The translations under genes were made by a program, and so were the position numbers. 64,000 nucleotides of DNA from Allorhodopirellula solitaria (lineage in GTDB: Bacteria; Planctomycetota; Planctomycetia; Pirellulales; Pirellulaceae), in the NCBI RefSeq assembly GCF_007859855.1, contig NZ_SJPK01000012.1:1-64000 (forward strand), in the 5' to 3' direction. The notes under the pieces are model-generated. The model did no database searches. It had not been told where the DNA came from and was given only the letters and a program-made list of their open reading frames with translations. Shown here one piece after another: positions 9,951 through 19,315 of this stretch. The number at the start of each line of letters is the position of its first letter. The first letter of the stretch is position 1.

Positions 9951-10672
9951 TCGACCTTGAGCGCGAAGATCTTGACGTCGTCAACGACTGCGCTGTGGGG
10001 TACCGATAGACGCAGCGTTCTCTTGGTCGGATGGGCGAAGCCTGGGGCGATGAAGCTTCCGGCCTCGGTGTCATCGACCGTTGCGGTCACCTTGTCGCCT
10101 TCGATCCGTACGACGAGCTGATGCCATTGGCCTGTTTCGATCTTGGCGGGAAATTTTTTGGTCGTTGTCTTGATGAACGCCTTTTGCTGCTTCGTCAACT
10201 GCTTTGCCTTCTTGGCATCGTAGAACTTCATGTTCATGTTGCCGCTCTTCATGTCATTGATCTGTACAAATCTGGGCGTCACATCGACTTTGAATAAGTG
10301 GCCCGCGTGTACGTCTTTGAACTTCAGGTCGGCGAAGTCGAGGCCGAGTCGGTCGTTGTTGTTCTCGAGCATGAACCGCAGCTTCACGATGCCGTCGCGG
10401 AATTCAGCGGGGTGGACCACCGATACCGCGTGGTCCGCGGCCGGGTGCATCTGGATATGCATCGCGCCATCTTGGAGATCGACTTGCTTGTTTCCTCCCG
10501 CCCGAGCCTTGCTGTTGGTTCTCCAGCCATTGCCGACTTCATCCTTGTTTTCTTGCGATTCGGTTCGCTCAAAGTCGTCACTGAAAATCAGCGTCTCGCT
10601 GTCGTCCGAGCGTGCGGCATTGGTGAGAACCAATGGAATCAAGAGCGTCAGAGCCAAGAGTGTTTTGAACAT
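9932..10672 (-). CDS. Secreted LamG/DUF1080-like beta-sandwich protein
   Basis: The start at 10672 (MFKTLLALTLLIPLVLTNAA) gives a clean Sec signal peptide with cleavage near ARS-DD; the longer upstream frame adds an implausible basic leader. The mature 220 residues have the alternating beta pattern of concanavalin-type sandwich proteins of planctomycetes (FSDDFER, GNGWRTNS, VDLQDGAMHIQMHP, LRFMLENNNDRLGLDFADL, WHQLVVRIEGDKVTATVDD). Such domains are common in sugar-acting or surface proteins of this phylum (DUF1080, 3-keto-disaccharide hydrolase-like). The C-terminus ATHDE is contributed by a repeat. Function not known. Confidence 0.7.
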   Translation of the reverse strand: MFKTLLALTLLIPLVLTNAARSDDSETLIFSDDFERTESQENKDEVGNGWRTNSKARAGGNKQVDLQDGAMHIQMHPAADHAVSVVHPAEFRDGIVKLRFMLENNNDRLGLDFADLKFKDVHAGHLFKVDVTPRFVQINDMKSGNMNMKFYDAKKAKQLTKQQKAFIKTTTKKFPAKIETGQWHQLVVRIEGDKVTATVDDTEAGSFIAPGFAHPTKRTLRLSVPHSAVVDDVKIFALKVEATHDE

Positions 10673-10748
10673 GAATTTTGTTTGCTGTAGAGAGACTGCC
10701 GGGATAGGATGCTGTTGTTTCGAGGGTCTTGGTCGAGGAGATCGTCCG

Positions 10749-11191
10749 GTGCAGATTCTATCCCATTGCCTGTTCGCTGGCGCGGTCATTCTACCATTGC
10801 CTTTGGCGTGCCTATGGGATTACGACACGCTGGCGGTCGAGCGGACTGAGTTCCCTGGGATCCACGAAATGATCGTGGGTCAGTTTGCGCGGCATTCGCC
10901 CGCCTACTACCGCTGGCGGATCGCCGATCGATCGGCGATGCCGTTCGAACAACGCACTCCTGAGGTGGAAGACGACATCGCGGTGGCGCATGAGAAGCTA
11001 GGCGATCACGACACAGCCATTCGAATTACCAACGAGAAGATTGAGCGCTGGCCGGTGACAGGGCGGTATCAGTCCGAAGCGAATCTGGCGACGTTTTTGA
11101 TTCACGCAGGTTACTCGGGGCGGTGCTTTTCGCCCTCGCCCTCGCGATTCTTTTCGTTTTCCTTCAGCGTCGTCGGGCGAAGGCTGGCTGA
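10749..11191 (+). pseudogene. Truncated TPR-containing membrane protein gene
   Basis: From the GTG at 10749 the frame reads a short hydrophobic N-terminus (LFAGAVILPLPLACLWDYDT) and two TPR-like helices (DDIAVAHEKLGDHDTAIRIT). After ATFLIHAG near 11110 it leaves the expected course. In the next frame the last 23 residues form a C-terminal membrane helix with a basic tail (LFALALAILFVFLQRRR). So the N-terminal part and the C-terminal anchor remain while the middle has been deleted, with a frame change at the joint. A REP-like hairpin follows directly. Confidence 0.65.
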
Positions 11192-11200
11192 GTAAGCTTT

Positions 11201-11267
11201 GTCGCTCGGCTCTCCGAGCCGTTGACGTCGCGGGGAACTACGCTGTCGGCTCGGAGAGCCGAGCGAC
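11201..11267. repeat. REP-like palindrome with perfect 21-bp arms
   Basis: Arms 11201-11221 and 11247-11267 are exact inverted repeats of the GTCGCTCGGCTCTCCGAGCC type, around a 25-nt loop. It shares its core with the palindrome at 6955-7018. It ends 93 bp before hemDE and has no T-run behind it, so a terminator role is not evident. Confidence 0.9.
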
Positions 11268-11360
11268 AATAATTGCCCCGCATCCCCAACGCCGCAGATT
11301 GCCCTACAATCAGCGCAGTCCTGGCTCCCACTCTCTTTCCCTTCCTACCCTGCTGCCGCT

Positions 11361-13328
11361 ATGACTTTCTCTGGACTTCGCATTGCCTCGCTCGAAAGTC
11401 GTCGGGCGGAAGACATGGCCCGGCTGATCACCAAGTTTGGCGGCGATGCCTGCGTGAGCCCATCGATGCGGGAGGTGCCGATCGAGCCGAACCGGCCTGC
11501 GATCGACTTTGCTTACCGCGTGATCACGGGCGAGATCCCGATCATGATTTTCATGACCGGCGGCGGTTTCCGGTACCTGCTCAAGAGCATCGAAAAGCAC
11601 GTTCAGCCGCAGCGGTTCCTCGATGCGTTGAGCGACATCACGACGATTTGCCGGGGCCCCAAACCGGCTGCCGCGATGCGGGACGTCGGGGTGACCCCCA
11701 CCTACCGGGTGCCGGAACCGAACACGTGGCGGGACCTGCTCAAGATGATCGACGGGGGCATCCCGATCGCCAACCAGGTCGTTGGCGTCCAAGAGTATGG
11801 TGTCACCAATACCTCGTTAATCGCTGGCTTGGAAACGCGGGGCGCGATCCCCGAAACGGTTCGGGTCTATGGCTGGGAATACCCTGAAGACACCGGGCCG
11901 CTGGAGTCCAACATTCGCGCCATCGCCGCGGGCGAACGTGACATGCTGCTGCTGACGAGTGCCCATCAGGTCGTCAATATGCTCCGCATGGCGGATTCGC
12001 TGAACCTGACCGATGCACTGCGAAAAGGACTGAGCCATACCGCCGTCGCATCGATTGGACCGACGACGAGCGACATGCTCCGCGAGAGCGATATTCATGT
12101 CGACATGGAACCCTCGCACCCGAAAATGGGGCATCTCGTCAATGAAGCCGCCCGGGATTCGGCGATGCTCGTGGAGAAACGACGGACTTTGGCGGCGTCG
12201 AATTCCCCGATTCGCGTCAACGCCATCGATGAAGAGGATCGTGAGCCTTTGACGGCGATCGACGACCATCCGGCCCAGTCCAGCTTGTTCATGAAAGCGT
12301 GCCGGGGTGAACCGACGTCGCGGACACCGGTTTGGCTGATGCGCCAAGCCGGACGCTATATGCAGGAGTATCGTTCCGTTCGTTCGCAGCAGTCTTTCCT
12401 CGAACTCTGCGCCAATCCGACCCTGTGCAGCGAGGTGATGTGCACGGCAGTCGATCGACTGGGGGTCGATGCCGCGATCATCTTCTCCGACCTGCTGCCG
12501 ATCCTCGTGCCAATGGGTTTCGACCTCGAGTTCGTCAAAGGCGATGGGCCGGTTATCCACAACCCAGTGCGAACGGCAGCAGACATCGACCGCGTCAAGG
12601 GACTCGATAACCCTCAAGACCTTGGGTTTGTTTACGAAACGGTGCGGCAAACTCGCAAGGACTTGCCCGAGGCGATTCCGTTGATCGGATTTGCCGGCGC
12701 TCCGTTCACGCTCGCTAGCTACGCGATCGAAGGCGGCGGCAGCAAGCAATACGCGGCGACCAAGCAGTTGATGCGGGCTGACGACGGGGGTTGGTCGGCG
12801 CTGATGGATCGCTTCACCGATGCGATCATCGTCTACCTGAACGAGCAGATCGCCGCCGGTGCGCAGTGCGTGCAGCTCTTCGATAGCTGGGCGGGCTGCC
12901 TCTCGGCCGCCGACTACAGCCGCTTTGTCTTGCCGTGGATGCAGCGAATCATCGCTGGGGTCACCCCCGGCGTGCCGCTGATTAATTTTGCCACGGGAAA
13001 CCCCGAATTACTGCCGCTGCTGCGGGGCGATCGCCGCACGGTCGTCGGCGTGGATTGGCGGATTGACATGGAAACGGCATGGAAACGCATTGGCCATGAC
13101 ATCTCTGTCCAAGGCAACATGGACCCCACGGTGTTGCTAACCGACCCCACCACCATTCGCGCAGCCGCCAAGGAGCTGCTCGACCAGGTCGGCGGCCGGC
13201 CCGGGCATATCTTTAACTTGGGCCATGGTGTCATGCAGATGACCCCCGTCGAGAACGCCATCGAATTGGTCAAAGCGGTTCAGGAGCTCTCGGTGCGGGA
13301 CGATTATGCGGGCGGACCGGACGCATGA
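11361..13328 (+). CDS. hemE: Fused uroporphyrinogen-III synthase / uroporphyrinogen decarboxylase (HemD-HemE)
   Basis: One 655-aa frame holds two successive enzymes of tetrapyrrole synthesis. Residues about 1-275 resemble HemD (LRIASLESRRAEDMARLI, PTYRVPEPNTWRDLL, VRVYGWEYP, LLTSAHQVVNML, ASIGPTTSDML), which closes and inverts ring D. Residues about 300-650 are HemE, which decarboxylates the four acetate side chains: TPVWLMRQAGRYMQEYR is its signature near residue 320, and IIFSDLLPILVPMG, GFAGAPFTLASY, QLFDSWAGCLS and NLGHGVMQMTP follow. A linker of about 30 residues (IDDHPAQ) joins them. HemE alone is usually about 350 aa. The fusion should channel uroporphyrinogen III. The next gene overlaps by 4 bp. 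Confidence 0.93.
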   Translation: MTFSGLRIASLESRRAEDMARLITKFGGDACVSPSMREVPIEPNRPAIDFAYRVITGEIPIMIFMTGGGFRYLLKSIEKHVQPQRFLDALSDITTICRGPKPAAAMRDVGVTPTYRVPEPNTWRDLLKMIDGGIPIANQVVGVQEYGVTNTSLIAGLETRGAIPETVRVYGWEYPEDTGPLESNIRAIAAGERDMLLLTSAHQVVNMLRMADSLNLTDALRKGLSHTAVASIGPTTSDMLRESDIHVDMEPSHPKMGHLVNEAARDSAMLVEKRRTLAASNSPIRVNAIDEEDREPLTAIDDHPAQSSLFMKACRGEPTSRTPVWLMRQAGRYMQEYRSVRSQQSFLELCANPTLCSEVMCTAVDRLGVDAAIIFSDLLPILVPMGFDLEFVKGDGPVIHNPVRTAADIDRVKGLDNPQDLGFVYETVRQTRKDLPEAIPLIGFAGAPFTLASYAIEGGGSKQYAATKQLMRADDGGWSALMDRFTDAIIVYLNEQIAAGAQCVQLFDSWAGCLSAADYSRFVLPWMQRIIAGVTPGVPLINFATGNPELLPLLRGDRRTVVGVDWRIDMETAWKRIGHDISVQGNMDPTVLLTDPTTIRAAAKELLDQVGGRPGHIFNLGHGVMQMTPVENAIELVKAVQELSVRDDYAGGPDA

Positions 13329-14353
13329 CGAGCATCGTTTGCCCGCTCTGTCCGCTGCACTGTGACGACGTAGGCATCGATGAGCAGGGTGGACTGGAAG
13401 CAAACGGCTGCCCGATCGCGGCGGCAGCACCACCGGAAAAAAACCGGCCTCCCTGCCGGGGTGAAATCTTAATCGCGAGCGATGCGGCGAAACCCCTTCG
13501 CGTGGTCACGACAGGAGTTGATTTGACGACCGCGAGACAGTTGGCTCGCTGGCAAGCGGCAGGGCGGATTGATTTAACGTTCGAGTCTGACCCGAGCATC
13601 GAGGCGCTGCTGCAGGCGGCCAGCCGTGATGGGATCGTCTCGGCCACGCTCGCCGACGCTGCCACTCACGCCGACCTCGTCTGGCTGCTCGGCCGCGCCG
13701 ATCAGGCTTGGCCAAGGCTGGCGGAGAAACTACGGCTGGGGGGCAACGGTGCCGATGAAACGAAGTCGCAACGGTTCGAGCGCTGCACGGCCGACGATCT
13801 TTCTCGCTTTGCCGCCGCTATCGAAAGCGGGGCGGGCTCCTCGTCGCCGGCCACCGGGGAATTGGCCGATCACACGGACACCTGGACGTCGTCCGAGTAT
13901 GCCGCTGTATTGGTTGGTCCGGGGGCATTCGCGGACGGCGAAGAATCACTCTGTGCGACCATGCTGGCGAGATTGGTGCGACAACGCAATACAAAGTTTC
14001 GCTGCGTGCTGTTGACGCTCGACGCCGCGGCGACACTGCGCAGTGTCTGCTTGTGGACCAACAACACCAGCCCCTCCGCAACGACTGAGGGCGACCAGAG
14101 CGTGGGTTTCGACATCCGAATCGGCTCGCCGCTCGGCCGCGATTCGCGAGCAGCAAGCGTGCAGATCGGCGGCATCGATCCTGGAGCGGAATTCGCAGCC
14201 GCCTACCGAGCCTGTTCGGTCGCTGGGCTGCATCGCCCGGGGATGGTGATCCGAGGCGACGGCTCGGTTTCACTGCCGCTGGCGGCTCCAGTGGAAGCCG
14301 ATTTGCCGAGTTCCGCCGAGTTGCTCAACGAGATACTGAGTGATGGATTTTAG
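13325..14353 (+). CDS. Formylmethanofuran dehydrogenase subunit B-like protein
   Basis: The N-terminus CPLCPLHCDDVGIDEQG is the cysteine-rich signature of FwdB/FhcB-type proteins, followed by NGCPIA. In planctomycetes such proteins belong to the tetrahydromethanopterin C1 transfer pathway. The rest is divergent: ADLVWLLGRAD (about 118) and VQIGGIDPGAEFAAAYRACS (about 278) resemble the family's Rossmann-like parts. At 342 aa it is shorter than archaeal FwdB, as usual for bacterial FhcB, which may lack the molybdopterin site. The ATGA overlap with hemDE suggests translational coupling. An unrelated oxidoreductase-like protein is possible but less likely. Confidence 0.6.
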   Translation: MTSIVCPLCPLHCDDVGIDEQGGLEANGCPIAAAAPPEKNRPPCRGEILIASDAAKPLRVVTTGVDLTTARQLARWQAAGRIDLTFESDPSIEALLQAASRDGIVSATLADAATHADLVWLLGRADQAWPRLAEKLRLGGNGADETKSQRFERCTADDLSRFAAAIESGAGSSSPATGELADHTDTWTSSEYAAVLVGPGAFADGEESLCATMLARLVRQRNTKFRCVLLTLDAAATLRSVCLWTNNTSPSATTEGDQSVGFDIRIGSPLGRDSRAASVQIGGIDPGAEFAAAYRACSVAGLHRPGMVIRGDGSVSLPLAAPVEADLPSSAELLNEILSDGF

Positions 14354-14437
14354 TGCCCCTTTCGCAATTTCCACGCTTCCACGACACTTGGCGTTCAGTG
14401 TTAAAGTCCCCATGAATGAACCGGCGGAGGAATCGCC

Positions 14438-15673
14438 ATGAAGTATGTAATCATTATTCCCGATGGCTGTGCCGACGAACCGCTCGATTCCCTCGGCGGG
14501 AAAACACCGCTGCAGGCGGCGCGTTTGCCGACCATGGACGCCATCGCGGCGGCGGGATGCGTGGGCGTGACCAACAACACACCCGTTGACTTTCCGGCTG
14601 GTAGCGAAGTCGCCAATCTGTGCTTACTGGGCTATGACCCGAACGAATTTTTCACCGGCCGGGCACCGATCGAGGCGGCCGCGACCGGCATCGAACTGGG
14701 GCCCTACGACTGCGCCGTTCGCTGCAATCTCGTCACTGTCGACGATCAGATCATGGTGGATTTCACCGCTGGGCATATCAGCACGGAGGAATCCGGCGAG
14801 CTGCTCGCCGAGCTGAACCAGACACTGCTCAGCGGGGAGCATCCGGCGGTACCCGCCGAGCTGGCCGAGCGGTTGGAGTTCGTTCGCGGCGTCAGCTACC
14901 GCAATCTGCTGATCTATCGCGGTGACGCCGATCACCCCTCGCCGTTCACCCCCACAACTCGATCGACGGCGCCTCACGATCTGACAGACCTATCGATTGC
15001 CGATGATTTCCCCCGCGGTCCGGGCAGCGATCTATTGGTGGCGTTGATGAGCGCCTCGGCGGAGATTCTCGCCGACCACCCGGTCAATCGGGCTCGCGCG
15101 GCGGCGGGCAAGTCAACGGCCACCAACGTGTGGCTATGGAGCAGTGGCGGGGCACCGGGGCTGCCGACTTTTGACGAACGATTCGGTTTAAAAGGCGTCA
15201 TGATCACCGCGGTCGACCTGCTGCGAGGGCTGGCGGCGTTGGCGGGTTGGGACCGCATCGAAGTCGAGGGAGCGACGGGATATCTCGACACGAATTATGC
15301 TGGCAAGGGTCAAGCCGCCGTCGATGCCTTGGAACAGTACGACATCGTGTGCGTGCATGTGGAGGCTCCCGACGAGGCTTCGCATGAAGGACGGGCCGAC
15401 GCCAAGGTCGAGGCGCTCGAGCAGATCGATCGCCTGATCGCTGGGCCGTTGTGGACAGCGGTCTCCGCACGCGAGGACGCGCGGATCCTGATTCTGCCCG
15501 ATCACCCAACCTTTTGCCGGACGAAGAAGCACGCCCACGGCCCCGTGCCGCTGGTGATGGCCGGCTGCGGCGTCGAAGCAGACAGCGCGAAAACCTACGA
15601 CGAAATCTCCGCCGGCGCATCGGGGCTCACCTACGATCCGGGCTGGACGATGATGGCAAAGTTCCTCGCTTGA
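14438..15673 (+). CDS. apgM: Cofactor-independent phosphoglycerate mutase, archaeal type (ApgM)
   Basis: Interconverts 3- and 2-phosphoglycerate in glycolysis and gluconeogenesis. Of the alkaline phosphatase superfamily: MKYVIIIPDGCADEPLDSLGG starts with the metal-binding Asp, PAGSEVANLCLLGYDP carries the catalytic Ser with its Asn, and the second metal site is given by HVEAPDEASHEG and ILILPDHPTFCRTKKHAHGPVPLVMAG. Length 411 aa is normal. An RBS-like GGCGGAGG lies 9 bp before the ATG. Confidence 0.93.
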   Translation: MKYVIIIPDGCADEPLDSLGGKTPLQAARLPTMDAIAAAGCVGVTNNTPVDFPAGSEVANLCLLGYDPNEFFTGRAPIEAAATGIELGPYDCAVRCNLVTVDDQIMVDFTAGHISTEESGELLAELNQTLLSGEHPAVPAELAERLEFVRGVSYRNLLIYRGDADHPSPFTPTTRSTAPHDLTDLSIADDFPRGPGSDLLVALMSASAEILADHPVNRARAAAGKSTATNVWLWSSGGAPGLPTFDERFGLKGVMITAVDLLRGLAALAGWDRIEVEGATGYLDTNYAGKGQAAVDALEQYDIVCVHVEAPDEASHEGRADAKVEALEQIDRLIAGPLWTAVSAREDARILILPDHPTFCRTKKHAHGPVPLVMAGCGVEADSAKTYDEISAGASGLTYDPGWTMMAKFLA

Positions 15674-15908
15674 CCCGCTCATTGAGGAACTTCCGGAAAA
15701 TTCGCACCGCACGGGTGAGTTGAGGTTGACGATCGGCGGACCGTTCGCCAAACTTCGCCACTTCTCACGAGTCGACCTTCTTATTGAGCCGGCCGGAATC
15801 TCGTGAGACCCCAAGTGGGAGAAGTGATCGCTCACTATCCAATCGCCAACCTGAGCGACTGGATAACCAACGCGGGTCATTTCGCCGAACCACCCGACAC
15901 CTTGAGTC
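15674..15908. other. Leader region of the ribosomal protein genes
   Basis: About 230 bp with no gene. It should hold the promoter and any autoregulatory L1 binding site for rplA. I cannot identify either with certainty. Confidence 0.4.
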
Positions 15909-16595
15909 GTGACCAATATGGCAAAACAATCCAAGCGGTATCGCTCCGCGCTCGCAAAACAACCCAAAGAGCTTCAGCCGCTGAACAAAGCGGTTGAAAC
16001 GCTCAAGACTTACGATGCAACGAAATTCGACCAAACGGTTGAAGTTCACATGCGTTTAGGAGTCGATCCCAACCAGGCGGATCAGATCATCCGCGGTTCG
16101 CTCGTCCTTCCCCATGGTATCGGCAAGACGCAACGCGTCGTCGTGTTCGCCAAGGGTGACCAAGCCAAGGCGGCTGAAGAAGCCGGTGCGGATGAAGTTG
16201 GCCAAGACGATTTGGCTAAGAAGATCAAAGACGGGTACACCGACTTTGACGTTTGCATCGCCGCCCCAGACATGATGGGTTTGGTTGGTCCACTCGGCCG
16301 AGTCCTCGGCCCCCGTGGATTGATGCCTAGCCCCCGTGCGGGAACTGTAACCGCTGACGTCGGCAAGGTCGTCGGCGAATACAAAGCGGGTAAAGTCGAG
16401 TTCCGCAATGACAAGGGTGGCAACGTCCACGCGATGGTGGGCAAGATGAGTTTCGACTCACAAAAGCTCGAAGAGAACATCTCGGCATTCGTCGACTACA
16501 TCTCTGGAATGAAGCCCCAGTCCATCAAGGGCACGTACATCAAAGGCGTTGCCATCTGTGCAACGATGACCCCCAGCGTCCGAGTCCTTACCTAA
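15909..16595 (+). CDS. rplA: 50S ribosomal protein L1
   Basis: L1 binds 23S rRNA at the stalk near the E site and often represses its own operon. The L1 signature is clear: [20 protein letters not shown] and the second block [31 protein letters not shown] without a gap, then [20 protein letters not shown]. Length 228 aa is typical. The ATG at 15918 (MAKQSKRY) is the better start by family comparison; 15909 adds three residues. The gene is not preceded by rplK (L11), its usual partner. Confidence 0.97.
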   Translation: MTNMAKQSKRYRSALAKQPKELQPLNKAVETLKTYDATKFDQTVEVHMRLGVDPNQADQIIRGSLVLPHGIGKTQRVVVFAKGDQAKAAEEAGADEVGQDDLAKKIKDGYTDFDVCIAAPDMMGLVGPLGRVLGPRGLMPSPRAGTVTADVGKVVGEYKAGKVEFRNDKGGNVHAMVGKMSFDSQKLEENISAFVDYISGMKPQSIKGTYIKGVAICATMTPSVRVLT

Positions 16596-16687
16596 GCGTC
16601 GATTGCGATCGAGAAGGATCGGCGAATTCAAGTTTCTGCCCAGCCACGCGTTGTCGCGGTAGTGAGTTTCGTCAGCGAAAAAATCAA

Positions 16688-17215
16688 ATGAGTAAATACG
16701 TAAAAGAGCTGGTCACCCGTGACCTCAAACGCCGCTTCGATGGCGTGTCCGACGCCGTGCTGGTGAGCTACACCGGCATGGATGCGAACACCACCAACGA
16801 ACTGCGTGGCGAGCTCAGCGAAAAGAACATCCAGATGATGGTTGTCAAGAATTCGCTGGCACGCCGGGCAACCGAAGGCTCCTCGCTTTCCCCCGCCTTT
16901 GATGACACTCGCGGTCAAGTTGCCGTGATGTGGGGAGCCGATGACTTTGTCTCGCTCGTCAAAGAAGTCGTGCGGCTAGACAAGGACAGCGAAAAATACG
17001 AAGAATTCACCGCCACCGGCGGCGTCATGGATGGCGAGCGTCTCGACTCCGAAGGTGTCAAGGCGATCAGCAAGTGGCCGAGCCGCGAAGAGCAAGTCTC
17101 GATGTTGGTCGGTCAAATCCTCTCGCCAGGTGCCAACCTCAGCGGTGCATTGCTCGGTCCCGGGCGCACGCTCAACAGCCAAATCAAGAGCAAGGGCGAA
17201 GGCGACGAGTCGTAA
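16688..17215 (+). CDS. rplJ: 50S ribosomal protein L10
   Basis: L10 anchors the L7/L12 dimers at the base of the ribosomal stalk. KELVTRDLKRRFDGVSDAVL, VVKNSLARRATEG and the C-terminal L7/L12-binding helix (VSMLVGQILSPGANLSGALL) are all present; 175 aa is normal. It is followed 77 bp later by rplL. Confidence 0.96.
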   Translation: MSKYVKELVTRDLKRRFDGVSDAVLVSYTGMDANTTNELRGELSEKNIQMMVVKNSLARRATEGSSLSPAFDDTRGQVAVMWGADDFVSLVKEVVRLDKDSEKYEEFTATGGVMDGERLDSEGVKAISKWPSREEQVSMLVGQILSPGANLSGALLGPGRTLNSQIKSKGEGDES

Positions 17216-17292
17216 CGTCACCTTCATTGCACCCGAGCCTTTCCCCATTCAACTTTTCCGAATCACCTTTTTCGTTTTTGAGGTAGTTTGAC

Positions 17293-17706
17293 ATGTCCGA
17301 TGAAGCAACTGCGGTCGCCGAATACAGCGCCGAATCCAAAGAACTCGGCGACAAGATCGCCAACATGACCCTGAAGCAAGCCAAAGAATTGAGCGACTAC
17401 CTCAAGGATGAGCATGGCATCGAGCCAGCCTCCGGTGGCGGTGCCGTCGTGATGGCAGCTGCAGGCGACGGTGGCGGCGCCGAAGCCGTTGAGAAGACCG
17501 AATTCGATGTCGTCCTGACCAGCTTCGGCGATAAGAAGCTGAACGTTGTCAAGGTCGTCAAGAACATCACCGGCGCTTCCCTGATGGAAGCCAAGAAGTT
17601 GGTCGAAGGTGCCCCTGCGACCCTCAAAGAAGCTGTCTCGAAAGAAGACGCCGAGAAGATCAAGGGCGAAGTCGAAGAAGCTGGTGGATCCATCGAACTC
17701 AAGTAG
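17293..17706 (+). CDS. rplL: 50S ribosomal protein L7/L12
   Basis: This is the stalk protein that recruits translation factors. The N-terminal dimerisation helix ([20 protein letters not shown]), an Ala/Gly-rich hinge ([16 protein letters not shown]) and the C-terminal domain ([40 protein letters not shown]) are in the usual order. A terminator follows at 17738. No rpoB comes after it, unlike the common bacterial order. Confidence 0.97.
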   Translation: MSDEATAVAEYSAESKELGDKIANMTLKQAKELSDYLKDEHGIEPASGGGAVVMAAAGDGGGAEAVEKTEFDVVLTSFGDKKLNVVKVVKNITGASLMEAKKLVEGAPATLKEAVSKEDAEKIKGEVEEAGGSIELK

Positions 17707-17737
17707 TTCGCCAGGTGGTTTCGGAAACCCAATCGAA

Positions 17738-17774
17738 CGTTCACCGAGTCGTCTGTATTCGGTGAGCGTTTTTT
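17738..17774 (+). terminator. Rho-independent terminator after rplL
   Basis: A 10-bp stem, CGTTCACCGA (17738-17747) with TCGGTGAGCG (17759-17768, one G-T pair), is followed by six T residues. It ends the rplA-rplJ-rplL unit. Confidence 0.88.
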
Positions 17775-17888
17775 GCTGCGCCAGACCAGAAGTTGACCTC
17801 AGCTGACTTGCCGGACAGCTCGGCCAGGCGAGCGTCTAGGACGACGGCCCCATCATCAGACCAACACGCAAGCCCCGGAGATCTCCCT

Positions 17889-18899
17889 ATGAAAGCTGCT
17901 TACATCTCTGCGACCGGGTCGCCCGATGCGATCCAGTTCGGTGATGCTGCCGATCCAGTGCCGGGTGCGGACCAAGTCTTGATCCGTGTCGAAGCCAGCA
18001 GTGTCAATCCGATCGATACCTATGTTCGCGGTGGCGTGATCGCCATGGAACTGCCCACACCCTATTTCCCTGGCTGCGATGCCGCCGGGGTCGTTGCTGC
18101 GGTCGGCGAGGGTGTCCAGCGTTTTGCTGTCGGCGATCGGGTCTGGACGACCAACCAAGGACTGCTCGGACGCCAGGGAACGTTCGCCGAACGGATAGCG
18201 GTTGACGAGGACTGGGTCTATGCCCTGCCCGATTCGGTCTCCTTCGAAGACGCCGCTGCCTGTGCCCTCGTCGGCGTGACCGCTCACCTCGGATTGTTTC
18301 GCGAAGCCCAGCTGAAACGCGGCGAGAGCGTCCTGGTGATCGGCGGCAGCGGAGGCGTGGGATCGATCGTCGTGCAGATGGCGGCCGCGCACGGGGCCCG
18401 TGTGATCGCGACAGCCGGGAGCGAGGAGAAAGCAGAGAAGGTCCGCAGCTTCGGTGCCGAAGAAGTCATCCTGTATAAAACCCAGTCCATCGCCGAGCAG
18501 GTTCAGCGGTTTGCCCCCGAGGGCGTCAACGTGCTCTGGGAAACCCGCCGTGAACCCGATTTCGCCACTTCGATCGAGATGCTATCCGAGCGTGGGCGGA
18601 TGGTTTTGATGGCCGGACGCGATGCCCAGCCGCCTCTGCCGGTGGGCCCGTTCTACGTCAAAGAATGCTCGCTGCACGGCTTCGTGATGTTCAAGGCGAC
18701 GCCCACCGAGATGCGTTCTGCTGCCGAAGAGCTATCTCAACTCATGCTCGACGGAAAGATCCGAGCCAACATTGGTGCCCGCTTCCCGCTCGACCAAGCC
18801 GCCGAGGCACATCGCTTGCAAGAATCAGCGACACTCGGCGATAGCGATCAATTGTGCGGCAAGATCGTGGTGAACCACCGCATGAGCAGCAGCACATGA
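17889..18899 (+). CDS. NADPH:quinone oxidoreductase, zinc-free MDR family
   Basis: 336 aa from the ATG at 17889 ([19 protein letters not shown]); the longer frame from 17793 has no family support. The GroES-like domain is at about 25-120 ([33 protein letters not shown]) and the Rossmann domain at about 125-260 with the nucleotide motif [19 protein letters not shown]. It lacks the zinc ligands of alcohol dehydrogenases, as in quinone oxidoreductases (QOR, crystallin zeta). It probably reduces quinones or related electrophiles with NADPH. Its stop overlaps the hisI start (ATGA). Confidence 0.88.
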   Translation: MKAAYISATGSPDAIQFGDAADPVPGADQVLIRVEASSVNPIDTYVRGGVIAMELPTPYFPGCDAAGVVAAVGEGVQRFAVGDRVWTTNQGLLGRQGTFAERIAVDEDWVYALPDSVSFEDAAACALVGVTAHLGLFREAQLKRGESVLVIGGSGGVGSIVVQMAAAHGARVIATAGSEEKAEKVRSFGAEEVILYKTQSIAEQVQRFAPEGVNVLWETRREPDFATSIEMLSERGRMVLMAGRDAQPPLPVGPFYVKECSLHGFVMFKATPTEMRSAAEELSQLMLDGKIRANIGARFPLDQAAEAHRLQESATLGDSDQLCGKIVVNHRMSSST

Positions 18900-19315
18900 G
18901 CGAGTCACCCGTCACGATCCCGAATTTTACTGCTGGCGTCCGCTGCGCGGCGAGCGGCGATCCCTTGCTGCCCGCCATCGCCCAAGATGCAACGTCCGGC
19001 CGCGTGCTGATGTTGGCGTGGATGAACCAGGAGGCTTGGGACGAGACGCTCCGCACCGGCCGCGCCGTTTACTTCAGCCGATCACGCGGCAAGCTTTGGC
19101 GCAAAGGTGAAACAAGCGGACACCAACAAGTCATCCGCGAGATCCAGATCGACTGCGACGCGGACACAATCTTGCTGCATGTCGAACAAACCGGCGCCGC
19201 CTGCCACGAGGGATACGCGAGCTGCTTCTTTCGCAGCGTCAACGCGGACGCTGCGGTTGAAATCCGCGAGCGGCGGCTCGTCAATCCTGAGGATGTCTAC
19301 GGCTCCAAGCAGTAG
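18896..19315 (+). CDS. hisI: Phosphoribosyl-AMP cyclohydrolase (HisI)
   Basis: Opens the purine ring of phosphoribosyl-AMP, the third step of histidine synthesis. The signatures are [35 protein letters not shown] and the metal-binding block [19 protein letters not shown] followed by [13 protein letters not shown]. Here the family's conserved D-x-D-x-D appears as DCDAD and the zinc cysteines as C in DCD, C in ACHEG and C in ASCFF. The 139-aa length suits a stand-alone HisI without the HisE domain. Confidence 0.93.
   Translation: MSESPVTIPNFTAGVRCAASGDPLLPAIAQDATSGRVLMLAWMNQEAWDETLRTGRAVYFSRSRGKLWRKGETSGHQQVIREIQIDCDADTILLHVEQTGAACHEGYASCFFRSVNADAAVEIRERRLVNPEDVYGSKQ

Noticed and set aside
10230-11195. 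Plus-strand frame of 321 aa.
   Set aside because: Its first half is antisense to the secreted LamG-like gene. Only the part after 10749 is homologous to a real (TPR) gene.
11817-12749. Minus-strand frame (310 aa) inside hemDE.
   Set aside because: Antisense to the conserved HemD-HemE fusion.
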